64,000 nt of DNA from Burkholderiaceae bacterium (GCA_031253955.1 JAIRVJ010000122.1:1-64000), one strand, 5' to 3'; counted from the first letter of the stretch, positions 37,911 through 47,260 are shown. Program-made: numbers and translations. The notes: a model not told the origin generated them from the letters alone.

Positions 37911-39695
37911 ATGTATAAACTATCTGGCAAATTCAAGTATTTGGTGGCTGCTGTAATTGGATTGCTGTTTAATGCAGTGGTCTATGCAGCAGATAGTGCT
38001 CCACTATTGGTAAATTGCGATGTTACCTATAACTCTACTGCGGGCGTAGGCAGTAGCGCGTTTTTTGACAGTATTGTCAAGGCTTTTTATGGAGCGACTG
38101 GTGGAATTAGTGGCGGAACTGGATGGCTTACGAGGGCCAATAGTATTGCTTCGCATATTTTTCTGTCATTGGTCGTGATTGAAATCACTTGGACCGCAAT
38201 TCATTGGTTGTTGCGTAAAAACGAGATTGGAGATTTGATTGTCTCGATGTTTTTCAAAATTATGTCGGTGACGTTCATGTATTGGATAGCCGTTACATTG
38301 GTTCCACAGTGGATCCCAATGTTACTGCAAGGCTTTCTTCAGATAGCAACAGGTATTAGCAATGTCGATTTGGCCAAACTTCAGGGCATAGATGTTCAGG
38401 GGTATCTTTCCCCAAGTGGAATCATGTCGGTGGGCATGTGCAATGCAGATAACCTGGCTGCCATGTCAACCTTGTGGTCTGACTCTAATATAGCAACGCA
38501 ATTGCTTTATTCCTTGATGACAGTGTTTACCATATTTTTTGTATTGGTTTCATTTCTTGTCGTCACACTCCAGTTGCTGATGACAGAAATTGAATCGTTT
38601 ATTGTTTTGTTTGGCGGTGCCGCAATGCTTGGTTTTACCGGATCGCGCTGGACATTACCCTGGGGAGAAAAATATTTTGGGTATGCCGTGAGTGTTGGCG
38701 TAAAACTGCTGGTGATTTATTTGATCGTAGCCGTTGGCAACAAGGTCGTATCGCATGAATTAAATGATATTGTACATAATGCCATGAATGCGGTTGGTGC
38801 TACGGCTAATGACAGCCCGCCAAGTATCAAGGAGTATTTAAGATTGGTTGTCATTTCGTTAATTTATGCAGGATTGGCCTGGAATGTTCCCGGAATGGCG
38901 GGTACTTTCCTGAACGGCAACCCCAATATGAGTCTGGGCACGATGTCCGGCGCGGCAATGGCTACGGGTGCTGTAATGGCTGGAGGTGCTGCGGGATTAG
39001 CCAGCACACCAGGCACTGTAAAGGCTGCTGGCGAAAGCGCCGTTGGCGCCGTCAAAGGCGCCATCGATACAGCTTCTGCCGGCTATCAACGTCTTGCGGC
39101 GATGGGACAAAAGGCGTTCGGCGGCGGCAGCAGCGGCGGAAGTCCCCCCATACCATCCAGCCCACCATCCAGTCCTTCACCCAGCAGTGGCGCTGGCGGT
39201 GGCGCTGCTGGGGGCAGTGCTGGTGGCGCTGGCGGTAGTACTGCTGGCGGTGGTTCTGGCGGCAATGCTGCTGGCGGTGGTACTACGGGTGGCGGCTCTG
39301 CTGGCAGTGGTGCTGGCAGTAGTGCCGGTGGCGATACCGGTAGCAATGCTGGCGGCGAAGGCGGCAACGGTACTGGCGGCGATGCCGGCGGCGGTCCGAG
39401 TAAACCCTTCTCCCTCAGATTCGCCGGCAATTCCAGCGGCGGCGCAACCGGAACCGGAGACGAAAACGCCATCGGCGGAGCCGCCAAGGCAAACGCAGCG
39501 CCCACCGCCCAGCAACTGGACAAGCTCACTGGCGCCATCGACCGCCTGGCTGCCAACCAAGGCAAGCCAGCGCCTTACCACGCCCGCGCCGGCGAATACG
39601 CCAAACAGAAATTGTCCGGCGCCGCGCAGCACCTGAAATCCAGCGACGGCCAGACCGGCAGCGTATCCATTCGCTTCAACCATCCCACCGACTGA
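37911..39695 (+). CDS. trbL: TrbL/VirB6 with Gly/Ser/Ala-rich low-complexity C-terminal region
   Basis: Multi-TM polytopic N-terminal part; position; GGSAGGAGGSTAGGGSGGNAAGGG tail. Confidence 0.88.
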   Translation: MYKLSGKFKYLVAAVIGLLFNAVVYAADSAPLLVNCDVTYNSTAGVGSSAFFDSIVKAFYGATGGISGGTGWLTRANSIASHIFLSLVVIEITWTAIHWLLRKNEIGDLIVSMFFKIMSVTFMYWIAVTLVPQWIPMLLQGFLQIATGISNVDLAKLQGIDVQGYLSPSGIMSVGMCNADNLAAMSTLWSDSNIATQLLYSLMTVFTIFFVLVSFLVVTLQLLMTEIESFIVLFGGAAMLGFTGSRWTLPWGEKYFGYAVSVGVKLLVIYLIVAVGNKVVSHELNDIVHNAMNAVGATANDSPPSIKEYLRLVVISLIYAGLAWNVPGMAGTFLNGNPNMSLGTMSGAAMATGAVMAGGAAGLASTPGTVKAAGESAVGAVKGAIDTASAGYQRLAAMGQKAFGGGSSGGSPPIPSSPPSSPSPSSGAGGGAAGGSAGGAGGSTAGGGSGGNAAGGGTTGGGSAGSGAGSSAGGDTGSNAGGEGGNGTGGDAGGGPSKPFSLRFAGNSSGGATGTGDENAIGGAAKANAAPTAQQLDKLTGAIDRLAANQGKPAPYHARAGEYAKQKLSGAAQHLKSSDGQTGSVSIRFNHPTD

Positions 39696-39719
39696 AAGAT
39701 TTGATTCGGAGTTCATGGA

Positions 39720-40460
39720 ATGAACAACAATCCTGTTGCAGAGCCAGCAAAAGCTTCAAAAGCCTGGGCCAATCCCTACCTGAACGCCCGGCGCGAATGG
39801 GATGAGCGTTACGGCGACCTTATTGCACGCGCTCGCAATTGGCGCTATGCCGCCTTCAGCTCATTTGCCATCACCGCAATGGCCGTGGCTGGCGTCATCT
39901 GGATCGGTTCCCAATCCAAGATACAGCCCTACGTCGTCCAGGTCGATCAACTGGGTGGCCCGGTCGCCGTGGCCATGCCCGTGCGCGACTCCCAGCAAGC
40001 CGTCACCCAGCGCGTAGCCGAAGCCCTGGTAGCCAACTGGATCTGGGATGCCCGCACCGTCTTGAACGACTCCAGCGCCCAAAAAGTCCTGATCGACCGC
40101 GTTTACGCAATGGCCGGCACCAACGCCGCGGCCTACTTGAGCGCCTGGTATCGCAGCAACCCGCCCTTTGGCAGCTACACCAAAGGCGCTTATATCACCA
40201 GCGTGCTGGCGATCTCCAAAGACACCTACCAGGTGACCTGGGACGAAACCAAAACCCAGCTAGGCCAGCAAGGCGCCACTGAACACTGGAAAGCCAACGT
40301 CACCACCGGCATCGATCCCAAGCTGGCCGAGTCCCCAAAAGTCTCCCTGGCCAGCCCGATGGGCATGTATGTCCGTGACGTGACCTGGACCCAAGTCTTC
40401 GCCGGCGCGCAAGAACCCGCGCCAGCAACACCCACCCCTGCTGGAGCCGGCAGGCCATGA
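39720..40460 (+). CDS. trbF: TrbF/VirB8
   Basis: PYLNARREWDERYGDLIARARNWRYAAFSSF...YVVQVDQLGGPVAVA. Confidence 0.92.
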   Translation: MNNNPVAEPAKASKAWANPYLNARREWDERYGDLIARARNWRYAAFSSFAITAMAVAGVIWIGSQSKIQPYVVQVDQLGGPVAVAMPVRDSQQAVTQRVAEALVANWIWDARTVLNDSSAQKVLIDRVYAMAGTNAAAYLSAWYRSNPPFGSYTKGAYITSVLAISKDTYQVTWDETKTQLGQQGATEHWKANVTTGIDPKLAESPKVSLASPMGMYVRDVTWTQVFAGAQEPAPATPTPAGAGRP

Positions 40461-40475
40461 AATCGAGACCATTCT

Positions 40476-40655
40476 ATGAGAAGAGGGATATTGACACAAC
40501 TGACGCGGGCCGACCTCAACGCCCTGGCCGCCCGTATGAAAAAAATCGCCAGCAGCCAACTCAATCACCCCATCGGCAGTCTTTGCCCAACCCAGGCAAA
40601 AAACCAGCCGTCCCGGCCATCTTCAAAAGAGATCGCTCATGAAAGCAGAAAGTGA
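40476..40655 (+). CDS. Candidate 59-aa protein (below the ORF-track length cut-off)
   Basis: MRRGILTQLTRADLNALAARMKKIASSQLNHPIGSLCPTQAKNQPSRPSSKEIAHESRK. Confidence 0.35.
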   Translation: MRRGILTQLTRADLNALAARMKKIASSQLNHPIGSLCPTQAKNQPSRPSSKEIAHESRK

Positions 40656-40983
40656 AATCCGCATGAAATACCCTAAAACCACCCGCTTGAAAGAAAAAGA
40701 CCTCCAAGGCGCCGCCCAAACCATGCGCGCACTGGTTATGTCCGACGAACCCGGCGCGCCGGGCAATCCTTTCTTCAACGTGAAAGATTCCATTCACTAT
40801 CTCCGCAAGGAAATCAATCTGCTTTTGACCGGCGGATGGACTTACGGAAAAGTCGCGTCGTTCCTGACCGAACAGGGCATTCCATGCAAAACGTCCACCT
40901 TGTCGGTCTACATGAATTACGACAAATACCGCAAAAACGCCCTGCGCGCCAGAAATGACAGTCAAGCCAGCATCCTCGCTTGA
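40639..40983 (+). CDS. Small hypothetical protein, possible HTH
   Basis: IHYLRKEINLLLTGGWTYGKVASFLTEQGIPCKTSTLSVYMNYDKYR. Confidence 0.55.
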   Translation: MKAESEIRMKYPKTTRLKEKDLQGAAQTMRALVMSDEPGAPGNPFFNVKDSIHYLRKEINLLLTGGWTYGKVASFLTEQGIPCKTSTLSVYMNYDKYRKNALRARNDSQASILA

Positions 40984-41009
40984 CACTCGATATTTCAGGA
41001 GTACCTGCC

Positions 41010-42215
41010 ATGAAACCCCCCCTCCCGCTCATTCTTTCCGCCGCCTTGCTGGCCACAGGCGGCGCCTGGGCCGATGACGATGCACCCGTGACGCCCCCCG
41101 CCCCCGGAACCACTGCCGGCGCTTCTGCGTCCGCGGCGGTCGCCTCAGAACTCAACCCCTTGCTCAACCATCAGAGCGACGCGGCTCCGCCGCCACCCGC
41201 CGTTCCAATTCCGTCGAATTCGACGGAATTGAATTCCGGCGCAAACCAGAGCGCCCCTCCTGCCGGCATCGCGCCCACGGTCGTTCCGGTGCCTGCCCCC
41301 GCGCCCGCCGCCGCCGCGCCAGCGGCGACGCTGGCGCAGCAAATCCAGTCCCCGCCCCGGGCACCGCGTATGCGCGCGCCCCGGCCCGTGCCTGTCAATA
41401 GCATCACCAACGAAGAGATCGAGCAGGCCGACAAGATTTGGCAGCGGGTCGGCCAGGCCGGCGGCGTCATCGGCACCAACGGCACCGTCATGTACGCCTA
41501 CGGTGAAAGCCGTCCCACCATCAACTGCGCGCCGCTGCACCTGTGCGTCATTCAGCTTATCGCGGGCGAGCAGATCACCGACCTGAGCATCGGCGACAGC
41601 GTGCGCTGGAAGGTCGCGGCCAGCCGGGCCGGCGATGCGCCCGTGGTCGTCACCAAGCCCGTGACCGCCCATCTGGAGACCAACCTCACGGTGCTCACCG
41701 ACCAGGGCCGGGTGTACTACATGACCCTCAAAAGCACCACGAGCAACTACGTTCCGCTGGTGCAGTACTACAACCCGCAAGAGATCATCGAAAAGATCAA
41801 CGCGCGCACCGGCCAGATGCACGCGCAGGCCCAGGCCGCGCAAGAAACGAAAGACGCCAGTCTGGGCAAGCTCGATCCGGCCACGATGGACTTCAACTAT
41901 GCCTGCAAGGGCGAAGCCAGTTTCAAACCCAGCAAAGTGTTCTCCGGCAACGGCCATGTGTACCTGCAAATGCCCGACGACATGAAGTACCACGATGCGC
42001 CCGCCGCGTTCGATCAGAGCAACGACACCACGCAACTCATCAACAGCCGGCTCACGCGCGGCTATACCATCCTGGATGGCCTGCCGGAAAAATTCAAACT
42101 CGTGGTCGGTGTCGGCAGCGATGCCCAGACCATCGAATGCGCGCACGGCAAAAACGATGGCAACTCCAATCGCTGGAACAGGGACAACAACAGGTTCCTG
42201 AATCCACCCAACTGA
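41010..42215 (+). CDS. trbG: TrbG/VirB9 with extended Pro/Ala linker
   Basis: GTVMYAYGESRPTINCAPLHLCVIQLIAGEQITDLSIGDSVRWKV. Confidence 0.92.
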   Translation: MKPPLPLILSAALLATGGAWADDDAPVTPPAPGTTAGASASAAVASELNPLLNHQSDAAPPPPAVPIPSNSTELNSGANQSAPPAGIAPTVVPVPAPAPAAAAPAATLAQQIQSPPRAPRMRAPRPVPVNSITNEEIEQADKIWQRVGQAGGVIGTNGTVMYAYGESRPTINCAPLHLCVIQLIAGEQITDLSIGDSVRWKVAASRAGDAPVVVTKPVTAHLETNLTVLTDQGRVYYMTLKSTTSNYVPLVQYYNPQEIIEKINARTGQMHAQAQAAQETKDASLGKLDPATMDFNYACKGEASFKPSKVFSGNGHVYLQMPDDMKYHDAPAAFDQSNDTTQLINSRLTRGYTILDGLPEKFKLVVGVGSDAQTIECAHGKNDGNSNRWNRDNNRFLNPPN

Positions 42216-42228
42216 CCGGGAGCACCTC

Positions 42229-43578
42229 ATGGCTGAATTCACGGGCTTCGAGGACAAAAAGGTGGAAGACGTTACCGGCGTTGGCGCGGGCAAGGCGATC
42301 CCTTTGCAACAGCCGCACCAACGGCTGGGCGTGCGCCTGTCCAAACGATCCAAGGTCATCGTCGTCGGCGGTTTCGCCGTGATGCTCCTCATGATCTTTT
42401 ACGGCATCATGACTGCCGGCCAGCGCAATGCGCAAGTGGGAGCGTTGACCGACGACTCGCCGGGCCAGCAGCACCCCGATTTCAGCGGAATGCGCAACAC
42501 CGCCCCGCCGGCGATTCCGGTTCAAGCCGCCGCGTCCAAACCGCTCGATGAAAACGACTGCGAAAAGCGCAACAACTCGCCCTGGCCGTGCGCTCCGAAA
42601 AGTAAGGCTTCGGCCCCGCCCTCGGCGGCGCAAAAGCACAAGGACTGGCTGACCAACCAGTATTACAAAGACCTGGAAGAAGACGTCATGGCCCGAAGAG
42701 CCGCCACGCAATCGGAAGTCAAATCCCAGAACATGCAAGTGGCCAACGGCCCCGCCCGTCGCCAGCCGGAAGAGGGATTGCCGGGAGAAACCGCAAGAGA
42801 AAACATCGGAAGAACCCTGCTGGCGGCCAACAATCCCGGCATAAGCGGCGGCAATTTGCAAGCCGACTACCTCAGAGCACTGGGCGGCAACAATGCCGGC
42901 AAAGCCGGTATCGACGCCAACAAAGCCTGGCAACAAGACGTAGGCCAAAACAAAAGCGCCGGCGGCTACCTGCCCGCCACCCGCCAGGCTCCCAGAGGCG
43001 ACTACGAACTGTTTGCCGGCAGCATCATCCCCGCCGTCATGGTCACTGCCATCGATAGCGACCTGCCCGGCACCATCACGGCCCAAGTGCGCCGCACCGT
43101 CTATGACAGCCGCGACCCCTCCATCGTGCTCGTTCCCCAAAGCGCCAAACTGGTCGGCGAATACAACAGCATGGTCCAGTACGGCCAGGAACGCCTGATG
43201 GTGATCTGGAACGAAATCATCTACCCCGACGGCAGCACGCTCGACCTCAAAGGCATGTCCGGCACTGACCTGATTGGCCAGGCCGGCTTCAGCGACGAGG
43301 TCAACAACCACTACATGAAAATCTTCGGCAGTGCCGCCCTCATCAGCCTGTTCGGCGCAGCGGCCCAAATGAGCCAGCCGCAAAATTCAAACATGTGGAG
43401 CGCCCCCACCATGCAAAGCCAGGCCACGGCCAATTTTGCCAACACATTCAATTCAGCCGCGCTGAACATCCTCAACAAAAACCTGAACATCGCCCCCACC
43501 CTGAACATCAGGCCGGGCTACCCCTTCAACGTGCTGGTCAACAAAACCATCGTCATGGAACCGTGGGCCAAGAATTGA
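42229..43578 (+). CDS. trbI: TrbI/VirB10
   Basis: ELFAGSIIPAVMVTAIDSDLPGTITAQVRRTVYDSRD...IYPDGSTLDLKGMSGTDLIGQAGFSDEVNNHYMKIF. Confidence 0.93.
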   Translation: MAEFTGFEDKKVEDVTGVGAGKAIPLQQPHQRLGVRLSKRSKVIVVGGFAVMLLMIFYGIMTAGQRNAQVGALTDDSPGQQHPDFSGMRNTAPPAIPVQAAASKPLDENDCEKRNNSPWPCAPKSKASAPPSAAQKHKDWLTNQYYKDLEEDVMARRAATQSEVKSQNMQVANGPARRQPEEGLPGETARENIGRTLLAANNPGISGGNLQADYLRALGGNNAGKAGIDANKAWQQDVGQNKSAGGYLPATRQAPRGDYELFAGSIIPAVMVTAIDSDLPGTITAQVRRTVYDSRDPSIVLVPQSAKLVGEYNSMVQYGQERLMVIWNEIIYPDGSTLDLKGMSGTDLIGQAGFSDEVNNHYMKIFGSAALISLFGAAAQMSQPQNSNMWSAPTMQSQATANFANTFNSAALNILNKNLNIAPTLNIRPGYPFNVLVNKTIVMEPWAKN

Positions 43579-43581
43579 ACA

Positions 43582-43839
43582 ATGAACCCGGAAACTCTAC
43601 CCATCGCGCGTCTGCAAGGCGTCATTGAAAACCCTGGCGAACACCGGGCTTGTTCCTTGGTTTTTGTGCTACAAACCAAATCGGGTCAAGTAATGCACCT
43701 GACCTATGGAATGCTCATGCAAGCTTTGCATTTTGCGCAAGAGCAAGGCGCAATGGCTGAACTATCGCCTGGCTGGTGGGCAAGAGCCGATGGTTGCGGA
43801 TGCTACAACGAATGGAAATGCGATGACTGCTCTATATGA
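43582..43839 (+). CDS. Small hypothetical protein
   Basis: 85 aa ORF immediately after trbI. Confidence 0.5.
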   Translation: MNPETLPIARLQGVIENPGEHRACSLVFVLQTKSGQVMHLTYGMLMQALHFAQEQGAMAELSPGWWARADGCGCYNEWKCDDCSI

Positions 43840-43908
43840 GCGCCTCCCGTTTGTGTAGGGTCCGACCATAAATCAAGCGACAAAAGAGCAAGTTAATAAA
43901 AGAGTAAT

Positions 43909-43942
43909 AAATTAAAAAGGCGCCGCTGGCGCCCTTTTAATT
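43909..43942. terminator. Bidirectional terminator between convergent transcription units
   Basis: AAATTAAAAAGGCGCC-GCT-GGCGCCCTTTTAATTT. Confidence 0.85.
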
Positions 43943-43957
43943 TCGTCCTATTGAACT

Positions 43958-44635
43958 TCAAGCCGGAGCTTTTTGTAAAATCTGAGCAGCAAGTATTTTG
44001 AGGGAAGGCAGCTTTTGGGCAGCCAAGTCCGCTTCTATTTGTGCCACTTCATTTGGGTTTTGCTGTATTTGTTGTTCAAATTGCTCTGGAGACAAGTGCC
44101 CGAAGTATTTTTTAATGTCTTGCACGGTTTGTTGCTTGTATTGTTTCTTCCTATACCAACGAACAATATATGGAAGGGAAAATCTATACATAGCAAAGAA
44201 ACCAGCCCAAAATAGAATCAAAAAAAACGCACGACCGACGATTCCAGAATTATCCCATGCCCCCTTTGGGTGAAGAGGCAGGATGATACTCCAGACGGCA
44301 ATTAGATATAACGATCCTCCAATTAACATAAGAATGAATGAGGGTGGATTGTCTCCATGAATCAGTTGATCTAGTTTTTGTGCAACATACTCCAGTAGAA
44401 AAAAAGTGATGATTCCACCGTTAATATACCAAACCCAAGTCGGGTCGTCCCAAATAGTATACATAAAACCAAATAACATCATTATTGCAATAGCAAGATA
44501 TTTTAATATATTTATAAAATAATGAATTGGATCTTTTGCGCCTTCCCGAAAAGAATCAGCGATGCTATTCATCTGTTTGCCGGCGTAATTCATACTGCCG
44601 CGTGCAATCATGTATTCAACAAAGCCATTCATCAT
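43958..44635 (-). CDS. Polytopic membrane protein
   Basis: Several TM segments; local low GC. Confidence 0.6.
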   Translation of the reverse strand: MMNGFVEYMIARGSMNYAGKQMNSIADSFREGAKDPIHYFINILKYLAIAIMMLFGFMYTIWDDPTWVWYINGGIITFFLLEYVAQKLDQLIHGDNPPSFILMLIGGSLYLIAVWSIILPLHPKGAWDNSGIVGRAFFLILFWAGFFAMYRFSLPYIVRWYRKKQYKQQTVQDIKKYFGHLSPEQFEQQIQQNPNEVAQIEADLAAQKLPSLKILAAQILQKAPA

Positions 44636-44654
44636 CTTCTCCTAACTTTCAGTT

Positions 44655-44871
44655 TGGAAGCCCACCGTGGGCCGCCTCGACGCATAACAAGCGCGGGCGA
44701 TACGCGGGGGTGTCAAGGGCGCAGCCGAAGCCGCAGCCCTGCCGAGCGCAGCGTAGGACAGGGACCGGGTGATGAGGCGCGCGAAGCGGCCTGCCGCAGG
44801 ACAGGCCCCTTGACACACCCGCAGCCCGCGCTATGCGTCGGAAAGAGGCGGCTTTCGGTGGGCACATTCCA
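44655..44871 (-). ncRNA. Structured repeat element copy 5 (type B)
   Basis: GTGTCAAGGG/CCCTTGACAC; CCCTG/CAGGG; distal arm GGAAGCCCACC...GGTGGGC. Confidence 0.72.
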
Positions 44872-45028
44872 AAGAATAGCACTGTTTTTTGGACGGCGCA
44901 ACAGGGGTTACCCTTGGTCCAGCGCCTCCAGGCAACACTCGCCCAAGTCTAGAAATCGAACGCGCCCTAGCCTTCGACGTTGATTCCTTCCTTGTGACAG
45001 TATCTGTTCGGGGGCAGGGTTTGAGTGT

Positions 45029-45904
45029 TCATGGTTCTTGTCCTTCGGCCATCTTTGCTTTGAGCATCCAGATTTCGGCGTGCGCGTCGATCAGCGCCAG
45101 CGCCGTTCGGTACTCGCGCTCGTGTTCGTTGCCGCCGTGCTTCGCCGCCATCTTTTGCTCAAACTCGGCGCGGGTGCCCGAGAAACAGCCGGTGTATAGG
45201 CGCAACCCCCTGTTCGTGATGCAGGACAAGAGGTAAGTGTTGCGCGATCCGATGGGACCAATTTGCAGGAAGGGGCGCTCGCCAACAAGACGGATGTCAT
45301 CGCTCAGGTACGCGTCGCGCAGGTTCGCGCGTCCCAAGTACGCTTCGCATAGGTTCGTGCGACCCAAGTACGCTTCGCTCAGGTTTGCGCCGTTCAGGTA
45401 CGCGCCGCCCAGGTCTGCGCCGATCAGGTTCGCGTGGCCCAAGTACGCTTTGTTCAGGTTTGCGCCGCTCAGGTATGCGTTGCCTAGGTCTGCGCCGATC
45501 AGGTTCGCGCCGCCTAGGAATGCTCTGCTCAGGTTCGTACTGCGCAGATTCGTGTTGCACAGGTTCGTGCCGCCCAAGTAGGCGCTATTCAGGTTTGCGT
45601 GGCCCAAGTGTGCGTCGTTCAGATATGCGTCGCGCAGGTTCGCGCCGCTCAAGTATGCTTCGCTCAGGTTTGCGCCGCTCAGGTCCGCGCCGCCCAAGTA
45701 CGCTTCGCTCAGGTTTGCTCCGTGCAGGTTGGTATGGCTCTTTACCCCGGCTTCCAGCGCAGCGCGCAATGCAAATCCGCTGTCGTGTTCCTGCCTGGTC
45801 GGCTGGTACTCAAACAGCATTTCGTCCGTGCAGTGGTGTTTGATAATGACTGCGGGTGGCAAGCCGGCGCCGTATTTGTCTGAGGGCGGGGTTTGGGTGT
45901 TCAT
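45029..45904 (-). CDS. Pentapeptide-repeat protein
   Basis: Long A(N/D)LxxAxLxGANL array; 15 bp-periodic DNA. Confidence 0.9.
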   Translation of the reverse strand: MNTQTPPSDKYGAGLPPAVIIKHHCTDEMLFEYQPTRQEHDSGFALRAALEAGVKSHTNLHGANLSEAYLGGADLSGANLSEAYLSGANLRDAYLNDAHLGHANLNSAYLGGTNLCNTNLRSTNLSRAFLGGANLIGADLGNAYLSGANLNKAYLGHANLIGADLGGAYLNGANLSEAYLGRTNLCEAYLGRANLRDAYLSDDIRLVGERPFLQIGPIGSRNTYLLSCITNRGLRLYTGCFSGTRAEFEQKMAAKHGGNEHEREYRTALALIDAHAEIWMLKAKMAEGQEP

Positions 45905-46818
45905 GGTTTTTCTCCTTCCGCCAGAGCCAGGATTTTTGTGGCTTCTTTCATGGCATCGCTAATACCGTCATCGCTTGTCAGATAATCATCCAGATAAGGA
46001 TATATATCGGAGATAAAACGATACATGCGCTCGGACAGGGCGAACAGACGGAAATTGGCGGCGTTTTGATGATTATTGTCCGGCCCGTATTCGATTTCGC
46101 ACAGAATACGCAGTTTGGCATCATACACCCGCCAATAATCAGTTTCCCGACAACTTTCCCACGGACCGGGAGAAAATTGAAGGTCGCCGGTCTGAAGTTC
46201 TTTTTGTAATTTTGCAATTTGAGTTTCCAGTTCAGCGATGCGTTCATCGCGGGGATCGGTCATGGCCTTGGTTTCCTTGCCCGGATCGCTGTGCAAGCTT
46301 CTCAGGCGTTGGGCGAATTGGCGGGCCTGTTTTTCGCTTTCAAAATCTTTGATATGCGCAAGAGTACCATCGGTGAGTTGAGCGTAAACGCTCCAAAATT
46401 CCGGTTCGCGTCCAACGGACTCTGCTGACACTATAAAATTTTTGTCTGTTACTGTCTCTTTGTCCTCAGACACATTTCCTTGAATCTGGATGTGACCGTT
46501 CCAGCCGGGCGGGAACATGTTCGCAAGCTCAAAGCGCCGCCATTCACGGTCTGGCACTGAACTGGACACCGTTTTCCTCATTGGCTTCAGATCGATATAG
46601 CGCATGATGTCACCGGCAGATTCATTATCGTCAGATTCATTTTTTGCGTGGCTCCAGTTTAGTTCGTCTATATCCGTCGTTGCGTAAAGTTCTCCGGCTC
46701 GATTCTCATAGAGCACGCTGCCAGAGTCCTTTGGCAAAGGGCACTCGCCGCCGGACCATTCGATCCATGGCAAGTTTTCCGCCCCATACAGTTGCATGGT
46801 TTTCATAGTTGTACACAT
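45901..46818 (-). CDS. Hypothetical protein
   Basis: Overlaps pentapeptide gene start; alternative start 46806. Confidence 0.6.
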   Translation of the reverse strand: MCTTMKTMQLYGAENLPWIEWSGGECPLPKDSGSVLYENRAGELYATTDIDELNWSHAKNESDDNESAGDIMRYIDLKPMRKTVSSSVPDREWRRFELANMFPPGWNGHIQIQGNVSEDKETVTDKNFIVSAESVGREPEFWSVYAQLTDGTLAHIKDFESEKQARQFAQRLRSLHSDPGKETKAMTDPRDERIAELETQIAKLQKELQTGDLQFSPGPWESCRETDYWRVYDAKLRILCEIEYGPDNNHQNAANFRLFALSERMYRFISDIYPYLDDYLTSDDGISDAMKEATKILALAEGEKP

Positions 46819-46845
46819 TTCATTTCTCTTTCAAACAAAGATTAC

Positions 46846-47058
46846 TGGCTGCCCCCCTTGGGCCGCCTGACGCATGAAAGCGCGGGCGATACGCGGGACT
46901 GTCAAGGGCGCAGCCGAAGCCGCAGCCGTGCCAAGCGCAGCGCAGGACACGGACCGGGTGATGGGGCGCGCGAAGCGGCCTGCCGCAGGACAGGCCCCTT
47001 GACAGACCCGCAGCCCGCGCTATGCGTCGGCAAGAGGCGGCCCCAGCGGGGCGGCTGG
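46846..47058 (-). ncRNA. Structured repeat element copy 6 (type B)
   Basis: CTGTCAAGGG/CCCTTGACAG; CCGTG/CACGG; CGC-GAA-GCG. Confidence 0.72.
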
Positions 47059-47152
47059 AATTTTCAACGCATCCTTTGATCTGAATCAAAGTTTCTGCAA
47101 ATATCTGAAAAAATTTGGGACACAAGGCAATTCCTGACATTGTTTCAGGTGG

Positions 47153-47260
47153 TTTTAAAAGAATTTTTAAAATATTTTTTAAAGACTTTTAAAACTTTTA
47201 AATCTTTTAAAACTTTAAAGACCTTTAAAACTTTAAAACTTTTCAGGTTTTAAAACCTTT
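47153..47260. repeat. Array of degenerate TTTTAAAA words
   Basis: ttttaaaagaatttttaaaatattttttaaagacttttaaaacttttaaatcttttaaaactttaaagacctttaaaac... Confidence 0.7.

Noticed and set aside
39043-39636. Alternative-frame ORFs over the trbL tail
   Set aside because: Arise from GGC/GCT low-complexity DNA; the main trbL frame is continuous.
45237-45883. CRISPR-like periodicity and plus-strand Arg/Cys-rich ORFs
   Set aside because: 15 bp-periodic coding repeats of the minus-strand pentapeptide gene; no unique spacers.
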